Assembly: GCA_023437255.1 (NCBI GenBank)
Contig: JAEZGR010000031.1
Span: 1 to 10,134, forward strand
Direction: 5' to 3'
Origin: Pseudomonadota bacterium
GTDB lineage: Bacteria; Pseudomonadota; Gammaproteobacteria; Burkholderiales; Burkholderiaceae_B
DNA: 10,134 nt
Shown: one piece after another, positions 1 through 5,624 of the stretch
Layout: every line of letters starts with the position of its first letter
How positions within the stretch are numbered: position 1 is the first letter of the stretch
Translations under genes and position numbers: made by a program
The notes under the pieces: model-generated
What the model was told of the DNA's origin: nothing
Seen by the model: the letters and a program-made list of their open reading frames with translations, nothing else
Databases searched by the model: none

Positions 1-701
1 ATATCGAGGTAGGCCTCGAATGTCGAGGGTAAAGATTCGCCCGCGAGGCCCAGCACTTCGGCCATATTGCTCGTACCCCTGAGCCGCCACGTAACGGGCG
101 AGCACTCCCAGTAGGCAATACGGGCAATGCGCTGCGCCTCAATGAGCCGCGAATTGCGCGTGTGCATGCGAGTCTCGAAGCGACGCGCGTGCAGGTAACG
201 GCCGAGGTCAGCGCCGAGCGTCTGAAGGTCATCCATTGCCTGAGCACACGCCACCGGCGTGGCAGAGGCATAGAACTCGAGCATGCCGTAAACGGCCGCC
301 CCACTGGTCAGCGGTACGGTGACAGCCACCTGGAACCCTGCCGACCGCGCAGGCTGGCGCCAGCTGCAGACAGGCTGACAGCCCTGCACCTGGGAACAGG
401 CGCACACGTGGGTGGAGTCAGACAGCGCGCGCAGCAGATCCGGGCCGATGACGGGGCGGCTTGACTGGGCGGCAGTGAGCAGAATCGATGCACCGGAACC
501 CACGCCGGGGCGCGCGTAATGCGTGGCGTGATGAAACTGTTCTCCGCTGGCCAGCCACGCGATGCCGATGTCCCAGCCCCGGGCGACAACGATCGACTCG
601 ACCGCACGCGCCAGCCCCTCGCGCGCAGAGGAGCGCGCAAACAGGCTGGCGATGCGATACTGAAGCGTCAATAGATCGGCGGCGGGTTCAACGGCAACCA
701 T
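1..701 (-). CDS. GAF-PAS sensory protein, N-terminal part (cut by window edge)
   Basis: I translated this frame directly: 233 codons run from an ATG at 701 off the left edge, and an in-frame TGA lies a short way upstream of that ATG. Residues about 10-172 look like a GAF sensor domain. It starts with a helix (LLTLQYRIASLFAR) and has a core strand ending GFQVAVTVPL, then VYGMLEFYA. A linker helix and the start of a PAS domain follow (about 188-233; EAQRIARIAYWE then AEVLGLAGE), a pattern typical of PAS-containing signalling proteins. The output domain is outside the window. It could be a diguanylate cyclase/phosphodiesterase or a histidine kinase, and I cannot tell which. Odd feature: cysteines 100, 102, 108 and 112 form a tight C-x-C-x5-C-x3-C cluster inside the GAF domain. 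The ribosome binding site is weak. It lies 95 bases downstream of the SulP gene on the same strand; no clear promoter or terminator is visible in that gap, so it may be cotranscribed. Confidence 0.72.
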   Translation of the reverse strand, partial: MVAVEPAADLLTLQYRIASLFARSSAREGLARAVESIVVARGWDIGIAWLASGEQFHHATHYARPGVGSGASILLTAAQSSRPVIGPDLLRALSDSTHVCACSQVQGCQPVCSWRQPARSAGFQVAVTVPLTSGAAVYGMLEFYASATPVACAQAMDDLQTLGADLGRYLHARRFETRMHTRNSRLIEAQRIARIAYWECSPVTWRLRGTSNMAEVLGLAGESLPSTFEAYLD

Positions 702-796
702 GGCATTCCGAAATAGATTCTTGCAGCCCGCATGTCACGCGGCTGGTTACGAATTGATGCGGAATCTCTATGGTATATGACAATGAGCTGATATTG

Positions 797-2461
797 TTAC
801 TGCTGTGCAACAGAGCTGGCGTCGGCGCCTCGAATTTCGACCAGTGCGTCTCCCAGACTACGCGCCACGTTGCCCTCGCCCATACGGGCAAGAAGCCCCA
901 TGCGCTGCATCTTGCTGCGCACGCGGTCGTTGGTTTCGGTAAAGATCACGCGCACGCCGCGCGCTCGCAGCTCGGTCACGATATCTTCGAGTGTCTGCAA
1001 GCCGGTGGCATCGACAAAAGGCACATGCGCCAGCCGCAGGATCAGCACACGGCGGTTCTCGGCGGTGTCGTTCAACACCGGATGAAACGCCTCGACCGCC
1101 GCAAAGAAAAATGGGCCTTCCACGGAGTAAACCGCCACGCCCTCGGGCAGGCCGCCCAGATCGTCGAGCAGCAGCTCACGCTGCAACTGCGCTTCGGACT
1201 GCGGGCGCACCACCACGCTTTCGGCCATGCGCCGCAGGAAGTGCAGCATGGCGAGCACCACGCCGATGTTCACTGCAACGACCAGGTCGATGAAAACGGT
1301 GAGCAGGAAGGTGACGAGCAGCACGATTACGTCGGACCGCGGGGCGCCCTTGAGCAGCTTGACCACGTGGCGCACGTCGCTCATGTTCCAGGCCACCACG
1401 AACAGGATCGCGGCCAGCGTGGCCAACGGAATGTTGGCCGCCAGCGGTGCCAGGAACAGCAGTATGAAAACCAGACACAAGGCATGCACCACGCCCGCAA
1501 TGGGGCTGTTGCCGCCATTACGGATGTTGGTGGCCGTGCGCGCAATGGCGCCCGTGGCGGCGATGCCCCCGAACAGGGGAGCAACGATATTCGCCACCCC
1601 TTGCCCGATCAGTTCCTGGTTGGAGTGATGCCGTGTGCCGGCCATGCGGTCGGCCACCACGGCCGAGAGCAACGACTCGATGGCGCCAAGCATGGCGATG
1701 GCAAACGCCGGCCCGATGAGCGACAGAAGCCGGTTGAGCGTGATCTCGGGCACGTCGAGCGTGGGCAGACCGCGCGGAATCTCGCCATAGGTGCTGCCTA
1801 TGGTGGCGACTGTTTCAAAGTTAAAGATGGCCTGGATCAGCGTGACGACGATGAGCGCCACCAGCGGCCCCGGCACCCGCGCAAGCGGGCGAAAACGCGG
1901 CGTGAAGACGACAAGCAGCAGCGCCAGTATGGCCAGACCGGTGGTCGCCGGGTCGAGCTGGGGAAAGACTTTCAGCAGCGCCCAGAGCTTCTCATGAAAA
2001 TGATGCCCTTCAACCGCCGGCAAGCCGAAAAAGTCCTTCCACTGCCCCACCCAGATGACCACGCCAATACCCGCCGTGAAGCCGACAATGACGGGGGCAG
2101 GAATGAATTTGATGACAGCGCCCATGCGGGCGAGGCCGAACAGCAGCAGTATGACGCCGGCCATGATGGTGGCGATCTGCAGGCCCAGCACACCGTGCTC
2201 GGCAACGATGCCGGCCAAAATGACAATAAAAGCGCCGGTGGGCCCGGCGATCTGTATTCGGCTGCCACCGAAGAGCGAAACGATAATGCCGGCGATGATG
2301 GCGGTGTAGATGCCTTGTTCAGGCTTCACCCCCGAGGCGATGGCAAAGGCCATGGCCAGCGGTAGCGCCACCACACCCACGATCAGGCCGGCGACGATAT
2401 TAGACATCCAGTGACGGCGCGCCAGCAGGCCGGCACGGTATGCCTCGACGATTGCGAGCAT
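797..2461 (-). CDS. SulP/SLC26 family anion transporter with STAS domain
   Basis: This is a 554-residue inner-membrane protein of the SulP family, which moves sulfate, bicarbonate or other anions. The substrate cannot be read from sequence. Residues about 15-410 form the hydrophobic transport domain. They include the conserved IAGPTGAF stretch (71-78), the FTAGIGVVI helix (128-136), the AMLGAIESLLSAVVADRMAGTRHHSNQELIGQG block (256-288) and the terminal helices around LLVTFLLTVFIDLVVAV (381-397). Residues about 440-545 form a cytoplasmic STAS domain, with VYSVEGPFFF (444-453) and PFVDATGL (481-488). The serine that is phosphorylated in anti-sigma antagonists of this fold is replaced (DATG, not DSSG). 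The length is normal for the family. The start is supported by AGGAG four bases upstream of the ATG. It is monocistronic or followed by the GAF-PAS gene, and is separated from the nor operon by a terminator. Confidence 0.93.
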   Translation of the reverse strand: MLAIVEAYRAGLLARRHWMSNIVAGLIVGVVALPLAMAFAIASGVKPEQGIYTAIIAGIIVSLFGGSRIQIAGPTGAFIVILAGIVAEHGVLGLQIATIMAGVILLLFGLARMGAVIKFIPAPVIVGFTAGIGVVIWVGQWKDFFGLPAVEGHHFHEKLWALLKVFPQLDPATTGLAILALLLVVFTPRFRPLARVPGPLVALIVVTLIQAIFNFETVATIGSTYGEIPRGLPTLDVPEITLNRLLSLIGPAFAIAMLGAIESLLSAVVADRMAGTRHHSNQELIGQGVANIVAPLFGGIAATGAIARTATNIRNGGNSPIAGVVHALCLVFILLFLAPLAANIPLATLAAILFVVAWNMSDVRHVVKLLKGAPRSDVIVLLVTFLLTVFIDLVVAVNIGVVLAMLHFLRRMAESVVVRPQSEAQLQRELLLDDLGGLPEGVAVYSVEGPFFFAAVEAFHPVLNDTAENRRVLILRLAHVPFVDATGLQTLEDIVTELRARGVRVIFTETNDRVRSKMQRMGLLARMGEGNVARSLGDALVEIRGADASSVAQQ

Positions 2462-2502
2462 CGTACTCCTAGCTAAAACGGTTGAAGACAGGCCCGCGAA
2501 AA

Positions 2503-2531
2503 ATTATAGGCCTCGTAACATGATGTTGCGC
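2503..2531 (-). promoter_or_regulatory. Candidate sigma-70 promoter (TATAAT) of the SulP gene
   Basis: On the minus strand a perfect TATAAT lies at 2508-2503. At 17-base spacing the -35 hexamer would be 2531-2526 (GCGCAA), which is poor. Transcription would start near 2496, giving a leader of about 35 bases before the SulP ATG. An 11-bp palindrome fills much of the spacer, so the weak -35 may be offset by a regulator. Confidence 0.4.
2517..2527. promoter_or_regulatory. 11-bp palindrome, possible operator
   Basis: AACAT-G-ATGTT is a perfect palindrome around a central base. It lies between the -35 and -10 positions of the TATAAT promoter and overlaps the -10 of the TTGACA promoter. That is a good place for an operator, but such a short palindrome can arise by chance and no regulator gene is adjacent. 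Confidence 0.25.
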
Positions 2532-2549
2532 CGCGGCAGGGTGTGTCAA
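2520..2549 (-). promoter_or_regulatory. Second candidate promoter of the SulP gene (TTGACA)
   Basis: On the minus strand a perfect -35 hexamer TTGACA lies at 2549-2544. It is followed after 18 bases by CATCAT (2525-2520), which matches the -10 consensus at four of six positions. The predicted start is near 2513. It overlaps the region of the TATAAT promoter, so the two would be alternatives or tandem starts. Confidence 0.3.
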
Positions 2550-2577
2550 GTGCACTGTTTGCGGCAGCGCAGGCATC

Positions 2578-2600
2578 CGCCAAATATCATGCGCCAAATA
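2578..2600 (-). repeat. Tandem 9-bp direct repeat upstream of the SulP promoters
   Basis: CGCCAAATA occurs at 2578-2586 and again at 2592-2600, a 14-base period (TATTTGGCG twice when read on the minus strand). The pair ends about 29 bases upstream of the TTGACA hexamer, where an activator might bind. The last base touches the A tract of the norAB terminator. Function is unknown. Confidence 0.4.
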
Positions 2601-2628
2601 AAAAAACCCCGCCATACAGCCGGCGGGC
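2600..2628 (-). terminator. Rho-independent terminator of norA-norB
   Basis: Read on the minus strand, CCCGCC (2627-2622) and GGCGGG (2613-2608) form a 6-bp G+C stem with an 8-base loop. One more G and a run of seven T (2606-2600) follow. It sits 64 bases beyond the norB stop codon, so it most likely ends the norAB transcript before the SulP gene. Confidence 0.8.
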
Positions 2629-2656
2629 AAGAGGGAGGGTTACACGCGTTGGGCCG

Positions 2657-2680
2657 GGGGCCACCGGAAGCGGGGGCCCC
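2657..2680 (-). other. G+C-rich stem-loop just after norB
   Basis: GGGGCC (2657-2662) can pair with GGCCCC (2675-2680) across a 12-base loop, in the 63 bases between the norB stop and the terminator hairpin. It could stabilise the 3' end of the mRNA. It may equally be a by-product of the very G-rich sequence here (2651-2690). Confidence 0.25.
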
Positions 2681-2691
2681 GACCGGGGGTG

Positions 2692-4974
2692 TTACTCGGC
2701 CGCAGCGACGGCGGCCCCGGCAACCGGTTGCACGCTGCGGCGACCGCCGCCGAACACACCGATGACCACTTGCCAGGCGATGGCAAAACCGCCCAGGATG
2801 AAGACCATGTCGCCGAAAGTGCGCACCCAGCGCAGGGTTTCAAGCAGGGGTTGCTGCATGAATTCCTCGCTGCGGGCGTACCACATGCCTTCGGTGATGC
2901 TGGCATGCGCCTGCATGATGCCGATGGGCAGCAGACTGGTGGCGATCATGAGCACCAGACCCAGGTTCAGACCCCAGAAGCCCAGACGCATGAGCTTTTC
3001 GTTGAAGCTGAAGCCGGGCACGATGTAGCGCAGCACCAGCAGCGTGAAGCCCAGCGACAGGAAGCCATACACCCCGAAGAGCGCTGCATGTGCATGCACC
3101 GGCGTGGTGTTCAGACCCTGGATGTAGTACAGCGCGATGGGCGGATTGACCATGAAGCCGAAGACACCCGCACCCAGCATATTCCAGAAGGCCACTGCAA
3201 CGAAGCACATCAGCGGCCATTTCACGGCGGCCATCCAGGGCGCACGCTGCTTCAGGCGCCAGTTTTCGAAGGCCTCGTAGCCCAGCACGATGAGCGGCAC
3301 CACTTCGAGCGCGCTGAAAGACGCACCAATGGCCATGACGGGCGTGGTGGTGCCGGCGAAATACAGGTGATGCAGGGTACCGGGCACACCGCCCAGCATG
3401 AACAGCGAAGCCGAGGCCAGGCTGGCGATGGTGGCGCCGCGCTTGGAGACCAGACGCATGTTCGAGAAGATAAAGGCCAGTGCCGTGGTGGCGAACACTT
3501 CGAAGAAGCCTTCGACCCAGAGGTGCACCACCCACCAGCGCCAGTACTCCATGAGGGTGATGTGCGTGCGCTCGCCGTAGAACAGGCCGGTGCCGTAGAA
3601 CAGGCCCACGGCCACGATCGACCCGGTGAGCAACGCCAGCAGGTTCTTGTCGCCCTCTTTCTTGAAGGCAGGCAGAATGCCGCGCAGCATGAGCAGCAGC
3701 CAGAAGGCCAGCCCCAGGAACTTGACGATCTGCCATACCCGGCCGAGTTCAATGTACTCGTAGCCCTGATGGCCCAGCCAGAAGATCAGGTGCTCGGGCA
3801 TGACCTGTGCGATGGCCAGATAGTTACCAATGTAGGAACCCACCACCAGCACGATGAGCGCCCAGAAAAGGATGTCGACACCCAGCTTCTGATATTTGGG
3901 GTCTTTGCCGCCGTTGATGATCGGCACCAGGAACAGTCCCCCGGCCAGGAACCCGGCGGCGATCCAGAACAGCGCGGTCTGCAGGAGCCAGGTACGTGTA
4001 AGCGAGTACGGGAACCACTGCGACACGTCGATGCCGTAGAAGGTCTGCCCTTCCACCGTGTAGTGCGCCGTGAAGCCGCCGAGCAGAATCTGGAAGATGA
4101 ACAGGCCCACGACCATGATCAGATACTTGCCCAGGGCGCGCTGCGAAGGCGTGAGCCCTGCCAGCGTGAGCGGATCGTGCTTGGGCGCCTGGGGTTCAGG
4201 CTCTTCGCGATGCAGGAAGGCCCAGCCCCAGACCAGGAATGCGATGCCTGCCAGCAGCAGCACGACGCTGACCACCGACCAGATCACGTTGTTGGTCGAG
4301 GGCTTGTTGTCGATGAGCGGCTCGTGCGGCCAGTTGTTGGTGTAGGTCACCTCGGTGCCCGGTCGTTCGGTGGCAGCCGCCCACGCGGTCCAGAAGTAGA
4401 ACTTGGCCAGGTCGGCACGACGCGAGGCACTGGGCAGCGTGTCTTCCTTCATGGCAAAGCTTTCACGCGAACCGCGCAGTTCGGGGTCGTTGCCATAGAG
4501 CTTGTCGAAGTACACCGCGACTTTTTCGATGGCCTGGGCACGGCGGTCGGAGATGGTGACCGTCTTGGTGGCCGGATCGAGCGTGTTGCTGCGGTATTCG
4601 CGCTTGAGCTCGTCTTTCAGCCAAGCCTGGTCGCGTGCGCTGAGCTTGTCGAAAGGAACGCCGGCCGTTTCGTGCGCGGCAATGTCGAGCCATGCGAGCA
4701 ACTCGCGGTGCAGCCAGTCGGCTGTCCAGTCGGGCGCCTGATACGCGCCATGGCCCCAGATGGAGCCCACCTGCATGCCGCCCGTGCTTTGCCAGGCGGT
4801 CTGGCCGTCGAGGATCTGCTCCTCGGTCATGATGGTCTCACCCGAGGTGGTCACGACCTGTGAAGGTATGGGTGGCACCTGCCGGTAGACTTCGACCCCG
4901 CTCCATCCGAGGACACCAAAGGTGACGACCAGCACGAAGGCCAGCAACCACCACAACTTTTTATATTCACGCAT
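2692..4974 (-). CDS. norB: Quinol-dependent nitric oxide reductase (qNOR)
   Basis: This 760-residue inner-membrane enzyme reduces two NO to N2O using electrons from quinol. The N-terminal helix (about 8-26) anchors a periplasmic domain (about 30-228) that replaces the separate NorC subunit. It has no CxxCH, so it carries no haem c, as expected for qNOR. Residues about 230-740 form the haem-copper-oxidase-like core. Metal ligands are all present by family alignment: H304 and H629 (low-spin haem b), H627 (haem b3), and H484, E488, H535 and H536 (FeB), within HLWVEGFFE, LHHLYFAGTTTP and NTTPVHAHAALFG. E492 is also kept. The start at 4974 is chosen because AGGAG lies six bases upstream and the protein then begins MREYKKLWWLL. 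The frame stays open 24 codons further, but that extension lies inside norA. The start overlaps the end of norA by 8 bases, so translation is probably coupled. Transcription is from the sigma-54 promoter upstream of norA. The gene could also be called norZ. Confidence 0.97.
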   Translation of the reverse strand: MREYKKLWWLLAFVLVVTFGVLGWSGVEVYRQVPPIPSQVVTTSGETIMTEEQILDGQTAWQSTGGMQVGSIWGHGAYQAPDWTADWLHRELLAWLDIAAHETAGVPFDKLSARDQAWLKDELKREYRSNTLDPATKTVTISDRRAQAIEKVAVYFDKLYGNDPELRGSRESFAMKEDTLPSASRRADLAKFYFWTAWAAATERPGTEVTYTNNWPHEPLIDNKPSTNNVIWSVVSVVLLLAGIAFLVWGWAFLHREEPEPQAPKHDPLTLAGLTPSQRALGKYLIMVVGLFIFQILLGGFTAHYTVEGQTFYGIDVSQWFPYSLTRTWLLQTALFWIAAGFLAGGLFLVPIINGGKDPKYQKLGVDILFWALIVLVVGSYIGNYLAIAQVMPEHLIFWLGHQGYEYIELGRVWQIVKFLGLAFWLLLMLRGILPAFKKEGDKNLLALLTGSIVAVGLFYGTGLFYGERTHITLMEYWRWWVVHLWVEGFFEVFATTALAFIFSNMRLVSKRGATIASLASASLFMLGGVPGTLHHLYFAGTTTPVMAIGASFSALEVVPLIVLGYEAFENWRLKQRAPWMAAVKWPLMCFVAVAFWNMLGAGVFGFMVNPPIALYYIQGLNTTPVHAHAALFGVYGFLSLGFTLLVLRYIVPGFSFNEKLMRLGFWGLNLGLVLMIATSLLPIGIMQAHASITEGMWYARSEEFMQQPLLETLRWVRTFGDMVFILGGFAIAWQVVIGVFGGGRRSVQPVAGAAVAAAE

Positions 4975-5473
4975 GTTGCGCTCCTTTGACTGCTTGCGAA
5001 GCTTGTGCGAACAGCACGTCGTTTTCCAATCGGATGTGCTGCTCAAGTTCCTGCGCGTACGCGCTCAGGCCTTCGTAAAGGCTGCGCCAGGTGTTACAGG
5101 CGCCCGCTGGCAGGATGAGATCGTTGGTGAGGCGATGGATGCGTTCCACCGCATTGATATGCTGGTCGTGCTCGAAAAGCATGACGCTGATCGGGCCGCG
5201 AGCCGGGCCGTTCAGGCCACGCGCCAGCATGGGAAACAGCAGCTGTTCCTCCTTCAGCATGTGGCTCTCGATTTCCTGGAGATGCGCTTCCAGTTCGTCG
5301 GCCAGCCCCTGCGGGCACTGTGCGTGGCCCTGGTGTACAAGCTCGACGCGACGCGACAGGCGGATCAGCACGGGCAACTGTTCGCGGTGGCCGGCATGGA
5401 AGCGGCTCACAATGTATTTGATGAGCGCTTCCGGGCTCGCGCCGCGAAGTTCTTCGGGTAGGCTGACTGGCAT
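4967..5473 (-). CDS. norA: NorA/YtfE-like hemerythrin-fold di-iron protein
   Basis: This is a 168-residue cytoplasmic protein of the YtfE/ScdA/NorA group. NorA of Ralstonia binds NO at a di-iron centre and tempers the NO response; YtfE-type relatives are tied to recovery of nitrosatively damaged iron centres. Visible ligand motifs are FHAGHREQLP (H26/H29), HMLKEEQ (H71, E75), FEHDQH (H102) and HIRLEN (H146, E150). The conserved CP in AQCPQGL and ACNTWRSLYEG also match the family. The short N-terminal ScdA_N domain with paired cysteines found in E. coli YtfE is absent. The frame is open to 5578, but the start must be 5473: the sigma-54 promoter (5525-5511) places the transcript start near 5499, downstream of any earlier start codon in the frame. 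No strong ribosome binding site is seen. It is the first gene of norAB, and its TGA overlaps the norB ATG. Confidence 0.9.
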   Translation of the reverse strand: MPVSLPEELRGASPEALIKYIVSRFHAGHREQLPVLIRLSRRVELVHQGHAQCPQGLADELEAHLQEIESHMLKEEQLLFPMLARGLNGPARGPISVMLFEHDQHINAVERIHRLTNDLILPAGACNTWRSLYEGLSAYAQELEQHIRLENDVLFAQASQAVKGAQHA

Positions 5474-5510
5474 TTGGACGTATCCCGTTACTAGTGACAA
5501 CCCTAGCTTC

Positions 5511-5525
5511 GCAACATCTGTGCCA
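5511..5525 (-). promoter_or_regulatory. Sigma-54 promoter of norA-norB
   Basis: The minus strand reads TGGCACAGATGTTGC. GG at -24 and GC at -12 are separated by exactly ten bases, matching the TGGCAC-N5-TTGC consensus. The transcription start is expected near 5499, about 26 bases before the norA ATG. Three NorR sites lie upstream, at roughly -68 to -123. Confidence 0.92.
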
Positions 5526-5553
5526 ATTTTTTGTGCGGTGCGTACCCCTAGAG

Positions 5554-5581
5554 AGGGTGAAGGAAAGGTAAATTTCACCCT
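5554..5581. repeat. 8-bp inverted repeat including NorR site 1
   Basis: AGGGTGAA (5554-5561) and TTCACCCT (5574-5581) are perfect inverted arms around a 12-base centre. The right arm contains the ACC half of NorR site 1. The left arm is a further NorR-like half-site that has no partner at the normal spacing. TTCACCCT recurs at 5617-5624 and TTTACCCT at 5598-5605. Confidence 0.6.
5567..5579. promoter_or_regulatory. NorR binding site 1
   Basis: GGT-AAATTTC-ACC matches the NorR core GGT-N7-ACC. It is the site nearest the sigma-54 promoter, about 68-80 bases upstream of the predicted norA transcript start. Confidence 0.85.
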
Positions 5582-5590
5582 GGGTCACAG

Positions 5591-5603
5591 GGTTCCATTT
5601 ACC
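5591..5603. promoter_or_regulatory. NorR binding site 2
   Basis: GGT-TCCATTT-ACC matches GGT-N7-ACC. Its centre is 24 bases from that of site 1. Confidence 0.85.
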
Positions 5604-5608
5604 CTCCA

Positions 5609-5617
5609 TGGTAGAAT
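5609..5617 (+). promoter_or_regulatory. Extended -10 promoter of norR
   Basis: TGG-TAGAAT is an extended -10 element (TGn plus a hexamer matching TATAAT at five of six positions). No good -35 is visible around 5588-5595, which fits an extended -10 promoter. The expected transcription start is 5624 or 5625, at the norR start codon itself. Confidence 0.5.
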
Positions 5618-5622
5618 TCACC
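5610..5622. promoter_or_regulatory. NorR binding site 3, overlapping the norR -10
   Basis: GGT-AGAATTC-ACC matches GGT-N7-ACC. Its centre is 19 bases from that of site 2. It ends two bases before the norR ATG and covers the candidate norR -10 hexamer, so binding here should also block norR transcription. Confidence 0.85.
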
Positions 5623-5624
5623 CT

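Noticed and set aside
308..640. 110-codon minus-strand open frame within the GAF-PAS gene
   Set aside because: Another frame of the same strand; the translation from the ATG at 701 gives GAF/PAS-like sequence, this one gives Arg/Ser/Pro-rich sequence without a domain.
702..796. Possible terminator or promoter between the SulP and GAF-PAS genes
   Set aside because: No stem-loop with a T run. A TTGTCA is present on the minus strand but no convincing -10 follows at suitable spacing.
770..2365. 531-codon open frame on the plus strand opposite the SulP gene
   Set aside because: Mirror of a clear SulP/STAS protein; low-complexity composition, no domain, no convincing ribosome binding site.
2689..4863. 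724-codon open frame on the plus strand opposite norB
   Set aside because: It is antisense to norB in the same codon register, a common artefact of high-G+C codon use. Its product is rich in His, Gln, Glu and Arg with no recognisable domain, while norB has every metal ligand.
4975..5046. 24-codon upstream extension of norB
   Set aside because: It lies inside norA, and a strong AGGAG precedes the ATG at 4974.
5474..5578. N-terminal extension of norA to an ATG at 5578
   Set aside because: It would begin upstream of the sigma-54 promoter and run through a NorR site; the family-like sequence begins after the ATG at 5473.
5091..5624. N-terminal extension of norR back to 5091
   Set aside because: It runs antisense through norA and the shared promoter region. 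The NorR family start MHELILADLV is at 5625.
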